A stretch of 64,000 nt of DNA from the NCBI GenBank assembly GCA_949592205.1, contig CATIUR010000001.1, positions 40,193,001 to 40,257,000 of the forward strand. The letters are read 5' to 3'. The translations under genes were made by a program, and so were the position numbers. Positions 34,750 through 46,659 of this stretch are shown here, in pieces (position 1 is the stretch's first letter; the number at the start of each line of letters is the position of its first letter). The notes below the pieces were generated by a model. That model was not told the origin of the DNA, did no database searches, and saw only the letters and a list, made by a program, of their open reading frames with translations. Source of the DNA: Helichrysum umbraculigerum (lineage: Eukaryota; Streptophyta; Magnoliopsida; Asterales; Asteraceae).

Positions 34750-36405
34750 ATGACACGCAAGAAGAAATTAAATCCAGCACGACCCCTTGCAGGATCTTTA
34801 GCATATATGAGTGCCACGCCAGCTTATGACAAGATGGCCCGTATATGGAGGGATAAAAAGTTCGGGCGTCTCAGGCACATTGATTGGGACGTTATGCAAG
34901 CTTTAGGACTCAAGCAGCGACTCGAAGACCTGCTTAGCTACACAGTGAATGGGCAGCAGTTCGAGCCCTTGAAGAGATTATTTAGCATTGATGAGCCCGT
35001 ATATGTGGAAATGGTTACTGAATTTATGACCACCTTCAGTTTTCAGGAAAGAGGGAGGATTGAAGATTGTTCAGTATCATTTCAGTATTTGGGCAACCCG
35101 CACACTCTGTCACTCGCCCAGTTCTCACTCCACATAGGCCTGTACACACCTGAGGAGATACAGTCGCCTTTATTCACCACAGGAGCCACCTCTGTTTCTG
35201 TCACCACCAGTTGCATTGAAATATGGAGCCAATGGTCCCCCACACCGTATTTTTCAGGAATCAAGGCAGCCCGACTCAAGGACCCAGTTCTCCAGATTCT
35301 TCACAAGCTCATAGCTTGTTCCTTTGACGGGAAACACACCACCAGCGGACGAGTCTCCGGATTCGATGTCGCTCTCATGGCGAGCATTCTCGAAAAGCAA
35401 AACATACAGGTTGCCTATTTAGTCGCTCAGAGGCTTCTACAGGAAAAGGATTTTGGAAAGAGAAGATCATACCTGGGAGCAGTAATTACTCGCCTGATCC
35501 AAAATATGAGATTGCTTCGAACAGCGGATGTTGAAAGATTCAAGGCAGGATGGAGCTCCAAGCCACTTGACTACCAATTTCTTAGGAGTATGGGTATACT
35601 CCGGATCACGGCAGATGGTACAGTCTACATCAAAGCACGGGCAGCAGATCCTGACAGTGTGGACATTTTAATACCAGATTTGGTCCTACCAAGAGAGACA
35701 AAGAAAAGGAAACGACAGCAAGGGCCCAGTGAGTCATATACCGATGAGGATGACAGTGATGACAAGAATGACGATGAAGATGATGACATACCGCCACCAC
35801 CACGAGTAGAACCACCACGTACTAGGGCAGGACCTTCTACTCCTGCCCCAAGACCGAAAGGGCCTTCATTCATCTATCACTACGGGGCGCCTACAGGTCC
35901 CGATTACTGGTACTGGAATATGCAGATGCAGACTAGGATCTATACAGCATTGCAACAGCAGGCAGCTGGTATACCCATGACCCCACTGCCACACTTACCA
36001 TGTGGAATGGGTCGAGCACCACCACACCTGTATCCACCTGTAGTTCCTACTCCAGCACCTCGACCACCACCGGGCCGTAGGCATGTTATGCCACCACGGG
36101 TTATCATTCCTAGACCTCAGCCACCCCCAGTGCAGATCCCAGTCACCGGACAAACCATTCCGTCAGTTGTTGGTTCATTCAGAGTCCACACATCAAGAGG
36201 AAGTAGGACATCCAGAGTATCGGCACGGGCTGTCACAGTTCAGAGCCCCAGAACTGGCAGACAGACCATCCCTTCAGCTACTGTACCTATTCCAGTCTCC
36301 TCTCACAGGCAAACAGATCTCTTCCAGGACAACACACACCAAGGGTCAGCCATGTTCCCGTTCGGTAGTTTCGAGATACCATCCGGACACTTATCGATCA
36401 GCTAG
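34750..36405 (+). pseudogene. N2 ORF2, ATHILA-ORF1/plant-transposon-type protein, late frameshift
   Basis: Open from the ATG at 34750 (MTRKKKLNPARPLAG) for 551 codons, the best preserved copy in the window. The N-terminal domain (residues about 1-300) has WRDKKFGRLRHIDWDVM, RLFSIDEPVYVEMVTEF, HTLSLAQFSLHIGLY, LIACSFDGKHTT and VAYLVAQRLLQEKDFG. An Asp/Glu-rich run (about 330-352) and a Pro-rich tail with YHYGAPTGPDYWYWNMQMQ follow. Compared with N1, a one-base deletion near 36386 replaces the last 50 or so residues; the original frame runs on to about 36548. The domain type is known from Athila-family elements but has no assigned biochemical role. Probably expressed by splicing. Confidence 0.7.
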
Positions 36406-38248
36406 TAAACCAAGGAGCTTTTACCATTGGCATGCCAGACGAAGGAGCTAATCATGATGCATCAAACGAAGGCACCAATGATCAGTATGATGACTCCTCA
36501 TCAGATGAGACTTCTCCTGGACCCACTACATCTACAGCAGCAGTATGACCATGAGCAGAGCAATGGATTGCTCCTCTTTCTGACTTCTTTCTACTTTCTA
36601 CCAAAACTCTTTACTATTATTGTCTGTATTGATGTACGATTGATGCTTTGACATCACATTTATCTATTTACTATTTTATTATGCTTTCACTTTACTTTTT
36701 CTTATTAGCAGCTATTATTTAAATGATTGAGTGGATTGTTTGTTGAACCAAAACGACTATTTATCGGAGACCAAATCAAAGGAAGCAACGGACCCCACGA
36801 TGGAGAACACGGAGAGACGTAAGCTACAAGTCGCGGACCAGCAAACTTCTAACACACAGCAAACAACGCGTACAGCAAAAGCGGTACACCGTTCCAAAAA
36901 CCCTTATCCGTTAAAACTTTGATTATCTCGCCCAATATTCCAACACTAAGTGTGGGATACCTCATACCACATAACACTTATGAAACAATCCAAAGATAAG
37001 TAGAATCTCTAAGTGTGGGATACTTCGTCAAGAGGTGCTCAACAAATAGATTCGAACATTAGGGACAATGTTCCTCTAAGTGTGGGATATTCGGTCTACA
37101 ACCGCAAGTTTTACCTCTTGTCCGTAAGCCAAACAATATTTTCATCAAAAGGCTAAAAATGGAAAAATTTTCAAATTTTTCGGATTCAAAAACATCGTTT
37201 TCTGGAAATCCTATCTTTCAAAACTATGAACTATAGCTAGAAACGAGTTTTAACAAAGAAACGAAATTATTTTAGAGTAAGATACGGACGAAAAAGGCAA
37301 CACATGGCTAGGCACATACTGACCAAAACATTCGATTCGTGAGGATTGAGCCCGTAATTAGCATTCATCTTGAATGCTTCACTTTTCGTTTCATGTGTGT
37401 GCCGATGTATGCATTTGAATTAGAACTTGCTCTTGTAATACATTTCGAGATCACATCAATGAGTGCCACACGTGGCATAGATACAACCTATCTTGACAGC
37501 TTCCAAGGAATCCAAAACACCTTTCCACCATCAAACATCCGCCCACTCAACACCTACTCTTCACACTCACTAGAGATTTCCTGTCATTTGTCTCGAACCT
37601 CAAGAGTCTCATAAACCATTAGAGACACTCCCAAATTCCCAAACCTTTGCAAATAAAAGCCAACATAACTCAAGATCATTAGAAACCTTCCAGGCCGCAA
37701 AGTACATTATCAAGATCGGCGAAGTAGAAGAAAAGAAATCAAACCAATCACGCCGACACAACTATGAAAAGGGCCAAGGAAAAGGAAGGATCCAAAGAAG
37801 GAAGGTTATGTAATCCTTCCAAAAACCTAAGGAATTTCAAATGAAAGCTTCAAGAAAATACAAGGAAAAACCATCACCACTTACATTCTTAAAACCAAAA
37901 ACCCGATTCCTTCCAAGTTATCTCGACAGGTTAGTATCGTCCTCATCAAAAGTGATGGAGATCTGATTCTCGATCAAGCCTATGACGAGAATGCTGCATG
38001 ACTGGCTATCCGAGTGATTGACACTAGTAAGTAGGAAACCCTAAACACTTTGAGTGATTTGAGTGACCCACTTGTAAGGATTGCTTAGTCATGATCATCA
38101 TATAAGTTGCCCGAAGAAGGTATCGAAATTCTATAAACTCATAGTTTCCAGTAAAAACTCTTTCATAACCATAGTTTATATCTTCTAAAAATAGTGTTTT
38201 CTAACAACTGATGCGATTAGAATCCTTCCAGAAATTTTTATGAATGAG
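36406..38248 (+). other. N2 3' leader
   Basis: Polypurine-like CTAAGTGTGGGAT boxes at 36946, 37009 and 37076, with the hairpin GAACATT/AATGTTC at 37054-37073. A block at about 37970-38080 is conserved in N1 and Ath. No gene is supported. Confidence 0.65.
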
Positions 38249-38287
38249 TTTGCTTGAGGACAAGCAAAGTTCTAAGTGTGGGATACT
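38249..38287 (+). other. N2 terminal hairpin and polypurine tract
   Basis: Perfect 8-bp stem TTTGCTTG/CAAGCAAA with loop AGGA (38249-38268), then CTAAGTGTGGGAT (38272-38284), then the LTR at 38288. Confidence 0.85.
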
Positions 38288-40835
38288 TGATATCGTGTAA
38301 AAAGTCACGTTTTTACCACCGATATCTATCTCATTCTGGAACGATTCTTGGCATATTGATTCAAAAACATTACAAATCAGTAACATTATGCCAAGATGAT
38401 TGAAACAAGGTTGCACGAGAAAAATCAAGTAAAACGGATGTAAAATGAAGATTCCACACACGTTTGAAGATTCAAGGCACAAAATCGAGATTTCAAGACC
38501 AAAATGCCCTCCATCAGTATCCATTATTTTCAAGATGTTCGTTTTCAAAATACGAATCTAACAGAAGAAGAATCAACCAAAACGGGCAAAGAATGAAGAT
38601 TTCGCGCCCGCCGGAAGATCCAAATGATCTGTACGCAATATCTGGAGCTATGGACCTCATTTTCAGGCATATCCTATGTCAAAATCTTCGTTTTTGAATT
38701 ACGAATCCAACAAAAAAAGAATCAACTCAAACGGACGTATAACGAAGAAAACACGCACGAATCAAGAAACGAAGCAACAAATCGCGCAACGGGGCGGGGC
38801 AGGGCCCACCGCCGCCGGCCACCAGCCCACCGCCGCCGGCCACAGGGTTGGCGCCGCCGGCCACCCTTCCCCCATCCCGGTTTCCGTTTTTAGCAAGTTT
38901 TGGTACCTGGTGCGGTCACTTTTCGCGTTGTACAGTACCCGGTGCGGTCACTTTTCGCGTTGTACGATCCACTTTTAGCTAGTCTTTCTAACATGCACCT
39001 CAAGGCTTCATGATGCTAAAATGAGCCAAGACTCACCTATAAATAGGTTGCTTGGGTTCATTTGAAACACACACCTCATATGCACACATTCTAGCATATT
39101 TCACTCTTTCTTTCTCACTAGATAATCTTTCGTAGTCTTTTAGTCTTTCTCATTCTAGAAATATTGTAATTAGTCCACGGACTAACATAGAAGCTAGGGC
39201 GAACGCTAGAGATTCGGAGATCAATCTTTGTACGTGTGAAAGAGTTTGTCAATTATAATAATACGCTGCTACGCATTTAATTCCGGGTGATTTCTAAACC
39301 ATTATTATACTTGTCTAATTTCATATTTGAATATGTATTATTGCCTGGTATGTGATTTATTTGTTGCCATGAATTGCGAGTAGTTTATTATTGTGATTGC
39401 TGTGGATGTAGATAATTATAAGTAAGGATGTCATTACATAACTAATGTACGATAATCGTAAAATGGTATGACGGCCCCTATTCGACTGTTACTCGGTATA
39501 GTGCTGGAAATGCGTTATGCAAAGTACAAACGTACGGAAGCCGGTAAACGACCGAAGGTAGTTATATCATTGGAATCAGCTCTGGTTTAACAGTTGGAAT
39601 TCCGTAAGGATAATACAACTTCACAACTAACTGGTGTATCCTACGAGAATCAATGCATTACAAAATAATGTTCGTTAAATACGTTCAGATAAAATAGGAG
39701 ATAATAACCCTCGCACTGTTAAGGCTTTATGAATTTAAGTCTAGTTTATGGAGTACCCTTTCAAGTTATCCACGTGACTGCAACCTAGTAATTAGGACCT
39801 GATCAACCTTAATTATGGTAAGTAGTTATCTGTGCCCATGACATGCAATAAGTAAGACACAGTGAAATCACTCGTTGTATATATTAGGTTTACTTTCCCG
39901 CACTGCTTTACATTTAATTAGTTAGAGTGTCACTTTCACCGTCAATTACTCTTGACCGCGTGTTGGATATAAGAAGCAGTGGAAATCTCATGCAAAGTAC
40001 ACTATCTATTATTGAAAGGCATGGTCCTCGTATGAAACATGTTTTAACAAACTGCGAATAACCTGGGGATGTATAACTGTTTGAAAAGGAGAACTTAAAT
40101 CATAAGTCGAAGTAATTAAAGCTTAATTGAACGAAAACAAGACTTAGGAATAGGAGTAAAATCCTGGTGACCTATAAACCTTAAAACCCTAAGTTTTACA
40201 TAATCGACGGTCTAAACATGCAAAGTTATTAATCTTCGTGCTAATAGTGTAGTAAACTACCTTAGGGGTCAAGAACGGTCGGACCTATGAGACGATACGC
40301 TACTTATTCATGCGCCTCGGTTTAAACCAAGATGGGTTGTTCATCTTTCAACTAGATGAGTATTGGAAGTTTGCGTATTGCTCCGACCAGAATCACGATA
40401 ACCTAGTTCCATGTGACACGCCAATGGGAAACTGAGTTGGTAGGGTTCTAGAGTTTACACCTAGTAGTTTATTGACCACATTAGTATCAACCCTATTCGT
40501 TCTGTCATCCTGAAATACTAGTTATCGAAATCTCAGCAATCACATCTTTATCTTTATCTGTTTTCCTGCATTTTAATTTCCTGCAATTTACTTTTCTGTA
40601 TTTTAAATCCCAAAAAACCTACCTACTTTGTGCCATCCTAAATACTCCCCTACTGAAAGTGTTAACTTTAATCGCCCACACGTTTGGATTCATAGAACGA
40701 TCTTAGGTCATACTTACCGCTTACTAACCAGAGTAGGTAGTACGTATAATTTAAGCCCCGCAAAATATAAATTTAAAAACCCCTGCTGCGCTCGCACCAT
40801 CTTTTGAAAAACAACGACACGGTGCGTGCACAACA
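38288..40835 (+). repeat. N2 3' LTR, 2,548 bp
   Basis: Same length as the 5' LTR with scattered single-base changes, followed directly by ACCGT. TATA box at 39038-39045. Confidence 0.95.
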
Positions 40836-42415
40836 ACCGTCAAGCCTCCTTTCTTTGGGACGACTTGAACTGGGCTAACCCATGGGGAATCTGAGATAGG
40901 GTAGATCAGACCAGCATCCAGAAGTTTGATAACCTCCTTTTTCACCACGTCTCGAATCTTCGGGTTGACTCTCCTTTACCTTTGAACTGATGGTCTGAAG
41001 TCGTTTTCCATTAAGATTTTATGCGTGCAGTAGTTTGGACTAATCCCTTGTATGTCAGAGATCTTCCAAGCAATCGCCTTCTTGTGTGACTTCAGAACCT
41101 GTACCAACCTGTCTTTCTCTTCGGGCTTCAATTCTTTAGATATGATAACCGGTAAGTGTGAAGTTCCTTCAAGAAAAGCATATTCAAGGTGTGGGGGAAG
41201 TTCCTTTAGTTCTAATTCGGGTGGTTCTTCAGTAGATGGTTTCATCCTAGCAATCTCGTCTCTTTTAAGCTTGTCGTACGTTGTTTGATAATCTGACTCC
41301 ATTGCAGGTGATTCCGAAATGTCGGCTGATGCTATCTCAATCCATTCTGTATTGTTGGACAGCTCATCTTTTCTCAGCTCATATTTTTCTCGGGAAGATT
41401 GAGAGATTGCATTTTCTTCAGTGATTATTTCTTTTCCTTTGACGGTTGTTGCAAATCTCTGAAATTGAGCTGATGAAGACTCGCTGATGATGATTTCTGG
41501 ATTTTTACAACCTTCAGATGGTTGCGAAGCAGGTGTTTTAAGCATTGACTCCATGTTTTTAAGAGTCTTCAGAATTTCTTCCCTTGAGAGAGATGAATGA
41601 TCTACTTCAGAAGTCGGGTTCCTTCGTAGTAGAGTGACAGGAGTGCCACATCCAAGCGGAGCAGTTAAGATGGAATTGAGCTGCGGCTCGGAATTCTTTA
41701 AAGGAAATAGTAACTCTCCAGATGCGTTGGAAGAATCCGAGATAGCTGAGCATAGACCCGCACCTTCTTCACAGAGTACTCTTGAAGTAATGACAATATT
41801 GGGAAGGGGGTTAATGCTGCTTACTGCGAGGATCTCTTCCAAGTGTTCTTCAATTATTTCCTTCATAGAATCTACAAGACCAAGATCTTCTCCCACAGGT
41901 TGTTTCATTAGTTTATCAACATTGAAGGTGACCTCTTCAGTTCCAACTTGGAGTTTTAAAGATTTTTCATTTACGTCAATGACGGCCTTGGCAGTGTTTA
42001 GGAAAGGTCTGCCAAGGATGAGTGGAACCTGGGTGTCTTCTTCAATATCTATAACAACGAAATCAACTGGAAAGACGAATTTGTCGACACGGACCATAAT
42101 ATCTTCAGCAATTCCTCGGGGAAGTTTAACTGATCTATCTGCTAATTGGATGGTCATACGGGTAGGCAAAAGTTCGTTTAATCCTAGTTTCCTATAAAAC
42201 GAGAATGGCATGAGGTTTACACTAGCTCCTAGGTCAGCTAAGGCGTTACTTATTTGAACATCCTGAAGATAACAAGGAATAGTGAAACGGCCAGTATCTC
42301 CAAGCTTAGGGGGTAGTCCTTGTTGCATAATTAGAGAGCACTCGGCATCTAGGGGTAAGTTAACTATCTGTCTAAGTTTTTCTTTGTTGGATATCAGTTC
42401 CTTAAAGAATTTAGC
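40836..42415 (-). pseudogene. Ath protease and N-terminal part of reverse transcriptase
   Basis: Continues the gag frame after a TGA at 42416-42418. The retropepsin core is clear: ALADLGASVNLMPF (catalytic Asp) and VPLILGRPFLNTAKAVIDV. A long linker follows, then the RT entry: LPPHLEYAFLEG, KAIAWKISDIQGISPNYCTHKI and, after an in-frame TAA at 40976-40978, KKEVIKLLDAGLIYPISDSPWVSPVQVVPKK. N2 interrupts it at 40836, and the continuation is at 29076 downward. One continuous frame for gag and pol is usual in Athila. Two nonsense codons make it inactive. Confidence 0.88.
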
Positions 42416-43867
42416 TCAACTGGGCATTTCTACTAAAGCATCTAATAATCTAACGTTTAAGTGTAGGCTTTTGAACATTTCTAGATATTTTCCAAATTGA
42501 GCTTCTTGTTTCTCTTTCTTAAGCCTACCAGGGAAAGGTATTCGAACGGGTTTAGAGACTTCTGGGGCTTTAGAAGGTTTTGGCTCAGGAGAAGTGAGAG
42601 GGGTGTCAGCTTGTACCGAGTCAGTAGGTAGAGAAGTAGAAGGTTCATCTGAAGGAATATCTATAGTTTTCTCATTCTTAGTCTCTTTTCCTCCTCTAGT
42701 GACCACAAGCATGTCATCGTGCTCATAGGATGAGTGAAAGACAGAATTGTAGATCGCTTCCTCCCTTTGCTTCTCCTCAACTTTTAAAAACAATCTTTTA
42801 ACATTATCCTCCATGTTTTTAATTAAATCATTTGAAATCCTGAGCAAATAATCATTTTGGTTTTGAAAATCAAGAATTCGTTTGTTTGTATTATTTTGCT
42901 CAACCATGAAGTTATTGAAAATCGTATTGTTTAGACGAGAAGTCAATTGGGTAGGAGTAGAGAGAACTAAAGATTGAGACGGGGGTAGTGTGGTTAACCG
43001 CTGAACGACTGGTTTAGAGTGAAAGGATTGGTCAGGGTTTCTACCAGTGGTGTCAAGAATTTCTTCGTTGGCCCTTATGTTTGGGAAGAACTTTGGGGGT
43101 TTCTTCTTTTGCATGGGTTTAGAAGATTCTTGCAAGTCCTTGACAACTTTAGAGATGGATTCGAGTTGAGTTTTCAAGGTGTCCAAGGCTTGATCTGAAG
43201 TATTCCGTTCTTCTAAAGTGGATTCATCTGGCTCCAAGTCATGATGGTGCATCGTTATCGTCTCAATCAATTTCCAGGCTTCGTCTGAAGTATGTTGCAT
43301 GAAGTTTCCGGATGAAGCCGCATCGAGGGTTTGTTGGTGCTGAGGATTTAAGCTATTATAGAACGTGCAGACCATATTCATTTCAGTCAACTGATGGTTT
43401 TGACATTTTCCGATAAGATTCTTAAATCGTTCCCAAGCCTTGCTTAATGATTCGTTAGTTTCCTGATGGAAGTTAGCAATGTCGGTCGTAAGCTTGGTTT
43501 GCATGGAAGGAGGAAAGTACTTAGTTAGAAACTTAGTAGCCATCTCTTCCCATGTATGAATCGAATTGGGTTCGAAATCATAAAACCAGGTTAAGGCTCG
43601 AGAAGATAGAGAATAAGGAAACAGATGGAGTCGAAGAAGGTCTCTATTGGTTCCTATTATATCGAAGGAGTCGGTAAGGTTGATGAACTTGTTGAGATGG
43701 GCGTTTAAGTTTTCAACCGAAAGACCATGAAACTGATACTCAGATTTAATCATTTTTATGTAGTGAGGCTTAATTTCAAGGGTTTCGTCGGTTGGTGCTA
43801 CGATCGGTCCTCCTCGTCCCTCTAGCAGTGGCTTGATTGATGAGGCGAGCGTGATACGGTTCGTCAT
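42416..43867 (-). pseudogene. Ath gag, ends in a premature TGA
   Basis: Gag assembles the virus-like particle. It starts at the ATG at 43867 (MTNRITLASSI), about 170 bases after the PBS. The retrotransposon gag domain is clear: EIKPHYIKMIKSEYQFHG, HLNKFINLTDSF, SSRALTWFYDFEPNSIHTWEEMATKFLTKYFP and NESLSKAWERFKNLIGKC, residues about 32-160. A coiled-coil-like charged region and the conserved end RIPFPGRLKKEKQEAQFGKYLEMFKSLHLN follow. Athila gags often lack zinc knuckles and none is seen. The frame would run on into protease but is cut by TGA at 42416-42418. Confidence 0.88.
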
Positions 43868-44038
43868 AACTTGTAAGGTAGAAATTAGGGTTACGGGAAG
43901 GAAAGCTAATCTAAACTAATTAACCTAATTAATCTAATTAACCTAAGGATAAAGCAGGTAACTTCCGGATGATATTGATCTCCCGAAAGGGTCGCTAAAT
44001 AACTAAGATAACTAAATTCCTAAAGTCGGTCGTTGTAG
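43868..44038 (-). other. Ath untranslated leader
   Basis: Short leader between PBS and gag start. No other signal recognised. Confidence 0.6.
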
Positions 44039-44056
44039 TCCCCGGCAGCGGCGCCA
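44039..44056 (-). other. Ath primer binding site (tRNA-Asp type)
   Basis: On the minus strand it reads TGGCGCCGCTGCCGGGGA, identical to the PBS of N1 and N2. Confidence 0.88.
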
Positions 44057-44062
44057 AAAACT

Positions 44063-46659
44063 TGTCGTGCACCCCAGCGGTCGGTCGGATTTTACTCCGG
44101 TCGTTGAACCTTCCGGCAAGGGCGCGCGGACAATGTGTTTTATATTTATTATGCTGGGTATCCTAAGTTTTGATACAACCTAAAGACCTAAATGGCAGTA
44201 AGCGGTATGTATGACTCAGGTGTCGTTCTTCAAACTACAACGGGCATGGGAATCTAGGAGGATTAATTATCTTTTGTAATTTAGCTAGGATTTTTAAAAC
44301 TTTTTGATAGGTTGGTTGGTTTTCTAATCTAATTACTAAAATTAAAAACTAAATTAAAGACAGGGGTTTGTACGGAGAACGCGGAGAAATCAAGATAAGG
44401 AATATGTTTGTTGTGACTTCGGCAATGTTATTTGGATGGATAGTTATGAGGGATAAGGTTACTAGGTGTGATGATTAATCCGGTGAGGTCATAGAAACTT
44501 AATAGGTAGATAAAGTATTATGCCTACGACCTTTACTCGGTTTCCCACGTATTTATATTAACGCTATACCAGATACTCGGGCGTTTTACAGCTTTTCCGT
44601 TACACCAATTAGGGTTCCAGATTACTCACTAGATATTCCTATATTTCTTAATGAGCTACATCTACGATCCTACTATATACCTAACGTAGAGTTGTCCGCA
44701 ATCAGATATATAATATGTCACATGGATAGCAGTTATAGAATATCCAGTACACCGGAAGTTCTCCCAAATGCACAGACCAATTCAACTGACAATTATCCTC
44801 TAATCCAGGTCCCCATTTACAGACATCCGGAGGACGTTAGTATCATGGCATGAATTGTTCATTGAACAATAACATGAACAGGGTTTAACCCGCGGAACCG
44901 GTTGGGATAATCTGTCTAGCGGTCAGCTGAATTGTTCATCATTAATCATACAATCATCACAACTATTACATAGATGTTAACCTATCTGTATTATGTTTAT
45001 TATGTTTATGAAAATCTAATCAGCAGGGCAGTGATAGTGTTTACGTATGTCTAGCATGCAGTACCTAGGCAACAATCAAACAAGAACATGCAATAGGACG
45101 GAACACTAGTCATCACATTAACTGACCTAATAATTAAATCATGGGTATCCCGGAAGTTGTCCCAAAGATACACAATCAAACAAGCGTGAACCTAATCTAT
45201 CTCTAATCCTATGCTTCGTGTCCCTCGGATGTGTTTCAATCAAGGGAACAACGACCATGTTGAGTTCATTGATCATCATACACAGAATAGTTGGCAATCC
45301 TACTTCTAGCAATTGGACAGGTCCTAGGGAGGAGGATACAAACCACAGCATTAGTTGGATAGATAAACAGGCAGAGGTTCAGCTTATAAGTTCGCAAACA
45401 GTTTTAAACCTACACAGACAGAGTAACAGTATGTTTACAATTGGGAATCATTATTTCTACAACGGATTGTGCCCACGACTTTCATAGCTTCCACGTTCCG
45501 TACTACACACATTCGTGAAGATTCCGGCGCTATACAAATGAAAGCCGTATAACGTTACCTCCGTTGTTTCATAAGGGTGTCATCCCCAATTGTAAATTAT
45601 ATCATAACTATCCTAACATTGCATACATCACAGCAAACACTGATTTGTCTAGCCTAGCATAATTCTAGCATTCATTCCTAAGCATGCATAATAAGAAAGC
45701 ATAATTAAAAGAATAAATGCGAGAGATTGTATTAAACCTGAATACGAGAGTAATACAGACAAATCTTCACAAATCTGAAGTCTCGGAGTAACTCCGTACA
45801 AAAGCTACTAAGAGCTTCTACTCTAACCTACTAATTCTCCTCTAACTCCTAAGAGTAGTGCTAGAGAGAGAATGCTAACCTAATTCTAGAGAGAAGTTTT
45901 TAGAGAGAGAAAGAAAATGAGATGTAAGGTGTTTGAAAATGAGAAATGGAGGTTAGTATTTATAGGAGAATGGTGGAAGGCATGGTACAAGTCTTGAAGC
46001 ATAAGATACAAGCATCAAAGCAGCATACGGGGCAAGCGGACCAAGGGGGGGCAAACGGCACCTCACAAGCCAACCCACCCCGTATACAGCACCCTAAGGG
46101 CCGTATACGGCACCTAGGGTACCGTATACGGTACCTAGTGCAAGGGGGATTGGTGCTTGGTTTGGCCTCCGCTTGTTTCTCGGTTGCTTGGTTCGTCCAT
46201 ATCTTCTTCGTTTGGGCTCCGATTTGCTTGATTCTTGCGCCGTTGGCTTCGTTTTTCCGTTACGCTTATAATGACACTGAGTTTGCCAAATTTGGAAGTG
46301 TTTGACTTTTGCGTGTTCCGGATGACGATCGGCGAGCTTCCAGACTTTGTATCTTCTCCGTCTTTCGTCCGTTTCTTCTGATTCTTTCACCTCCGGTCTT
46401 GGATTTTTCTATGGAATCATAAAATATGAATTAAGCTCTATTTCCATAAGAATATTGAGAATGGAAAATTTAAGGTGATTGTTTTGCCTCGGTTTGCGTG
46501 TTATTTGGACGTTTTAACCGATTTTTGCAGCAACGTCTATATTTAGACTACCTTGGTGATTTTTAGTAAATAATGATGGTTTTAAAATGTTTTCACCAAA
46601 GAATTGTCCAAAAAGTGTGGAAATATGTCCTTAAAAACATGACTTTTTGGGTCACATCA
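44063..46659 (-). repeat. Ath 5' LTR, 2,597 bp
   Basis: On the minus strand it begins TGATGTGACCC and ends GCACGACA beside the PBS. The terminal 50-60 bases near the PBS are absent from the 3' LTR. The first bases (TGAT-T plus AAAAAGTCA-GTTTTTA) resemble those of the N1 and N2 LTRs. TATA box on the minus strand near 45955-45963. Confidence 0.9.

Larger units (their letters stand above)
29077..40835 (+). mobile_element. N2: complete pol-less Athila-type LTR retrotransposon
   Basis: Complete 11.76-kb insertion with two equal LTRs of 2,548 bp, a perfect 5-bp target duplication, PBS, ORF1, ORF2, 3' leader and polypurine tract. By eye the LTRs differ at roughly twenty positions (about 1%), so the insertion is recent. 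It has no gag or pol. It shares its layout and both proteins with N1, and its priming signals with Ath, its host. Confidence 0.95.
21029..46659 (-). mobile_element. Ath: formerly autonomous Athila-type retrotransposon, interrupted by N2
   Basis: On the minus strand the order is 5' LTR (44063-46659), PBS, gag, protease, RT, RNase H, integrase, env-position ORF, 3' leader, polypurine tract and 3' LTR (21029-23572). N2 (29077-40835) sits inside RT, flanked by ACCGT. Without N2, Ath is about 13.9 kb, a usual size for Athila. The 3' LTR lacks about its last 50-60 bases, lost at the join with element A. Confidence 0.9.
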
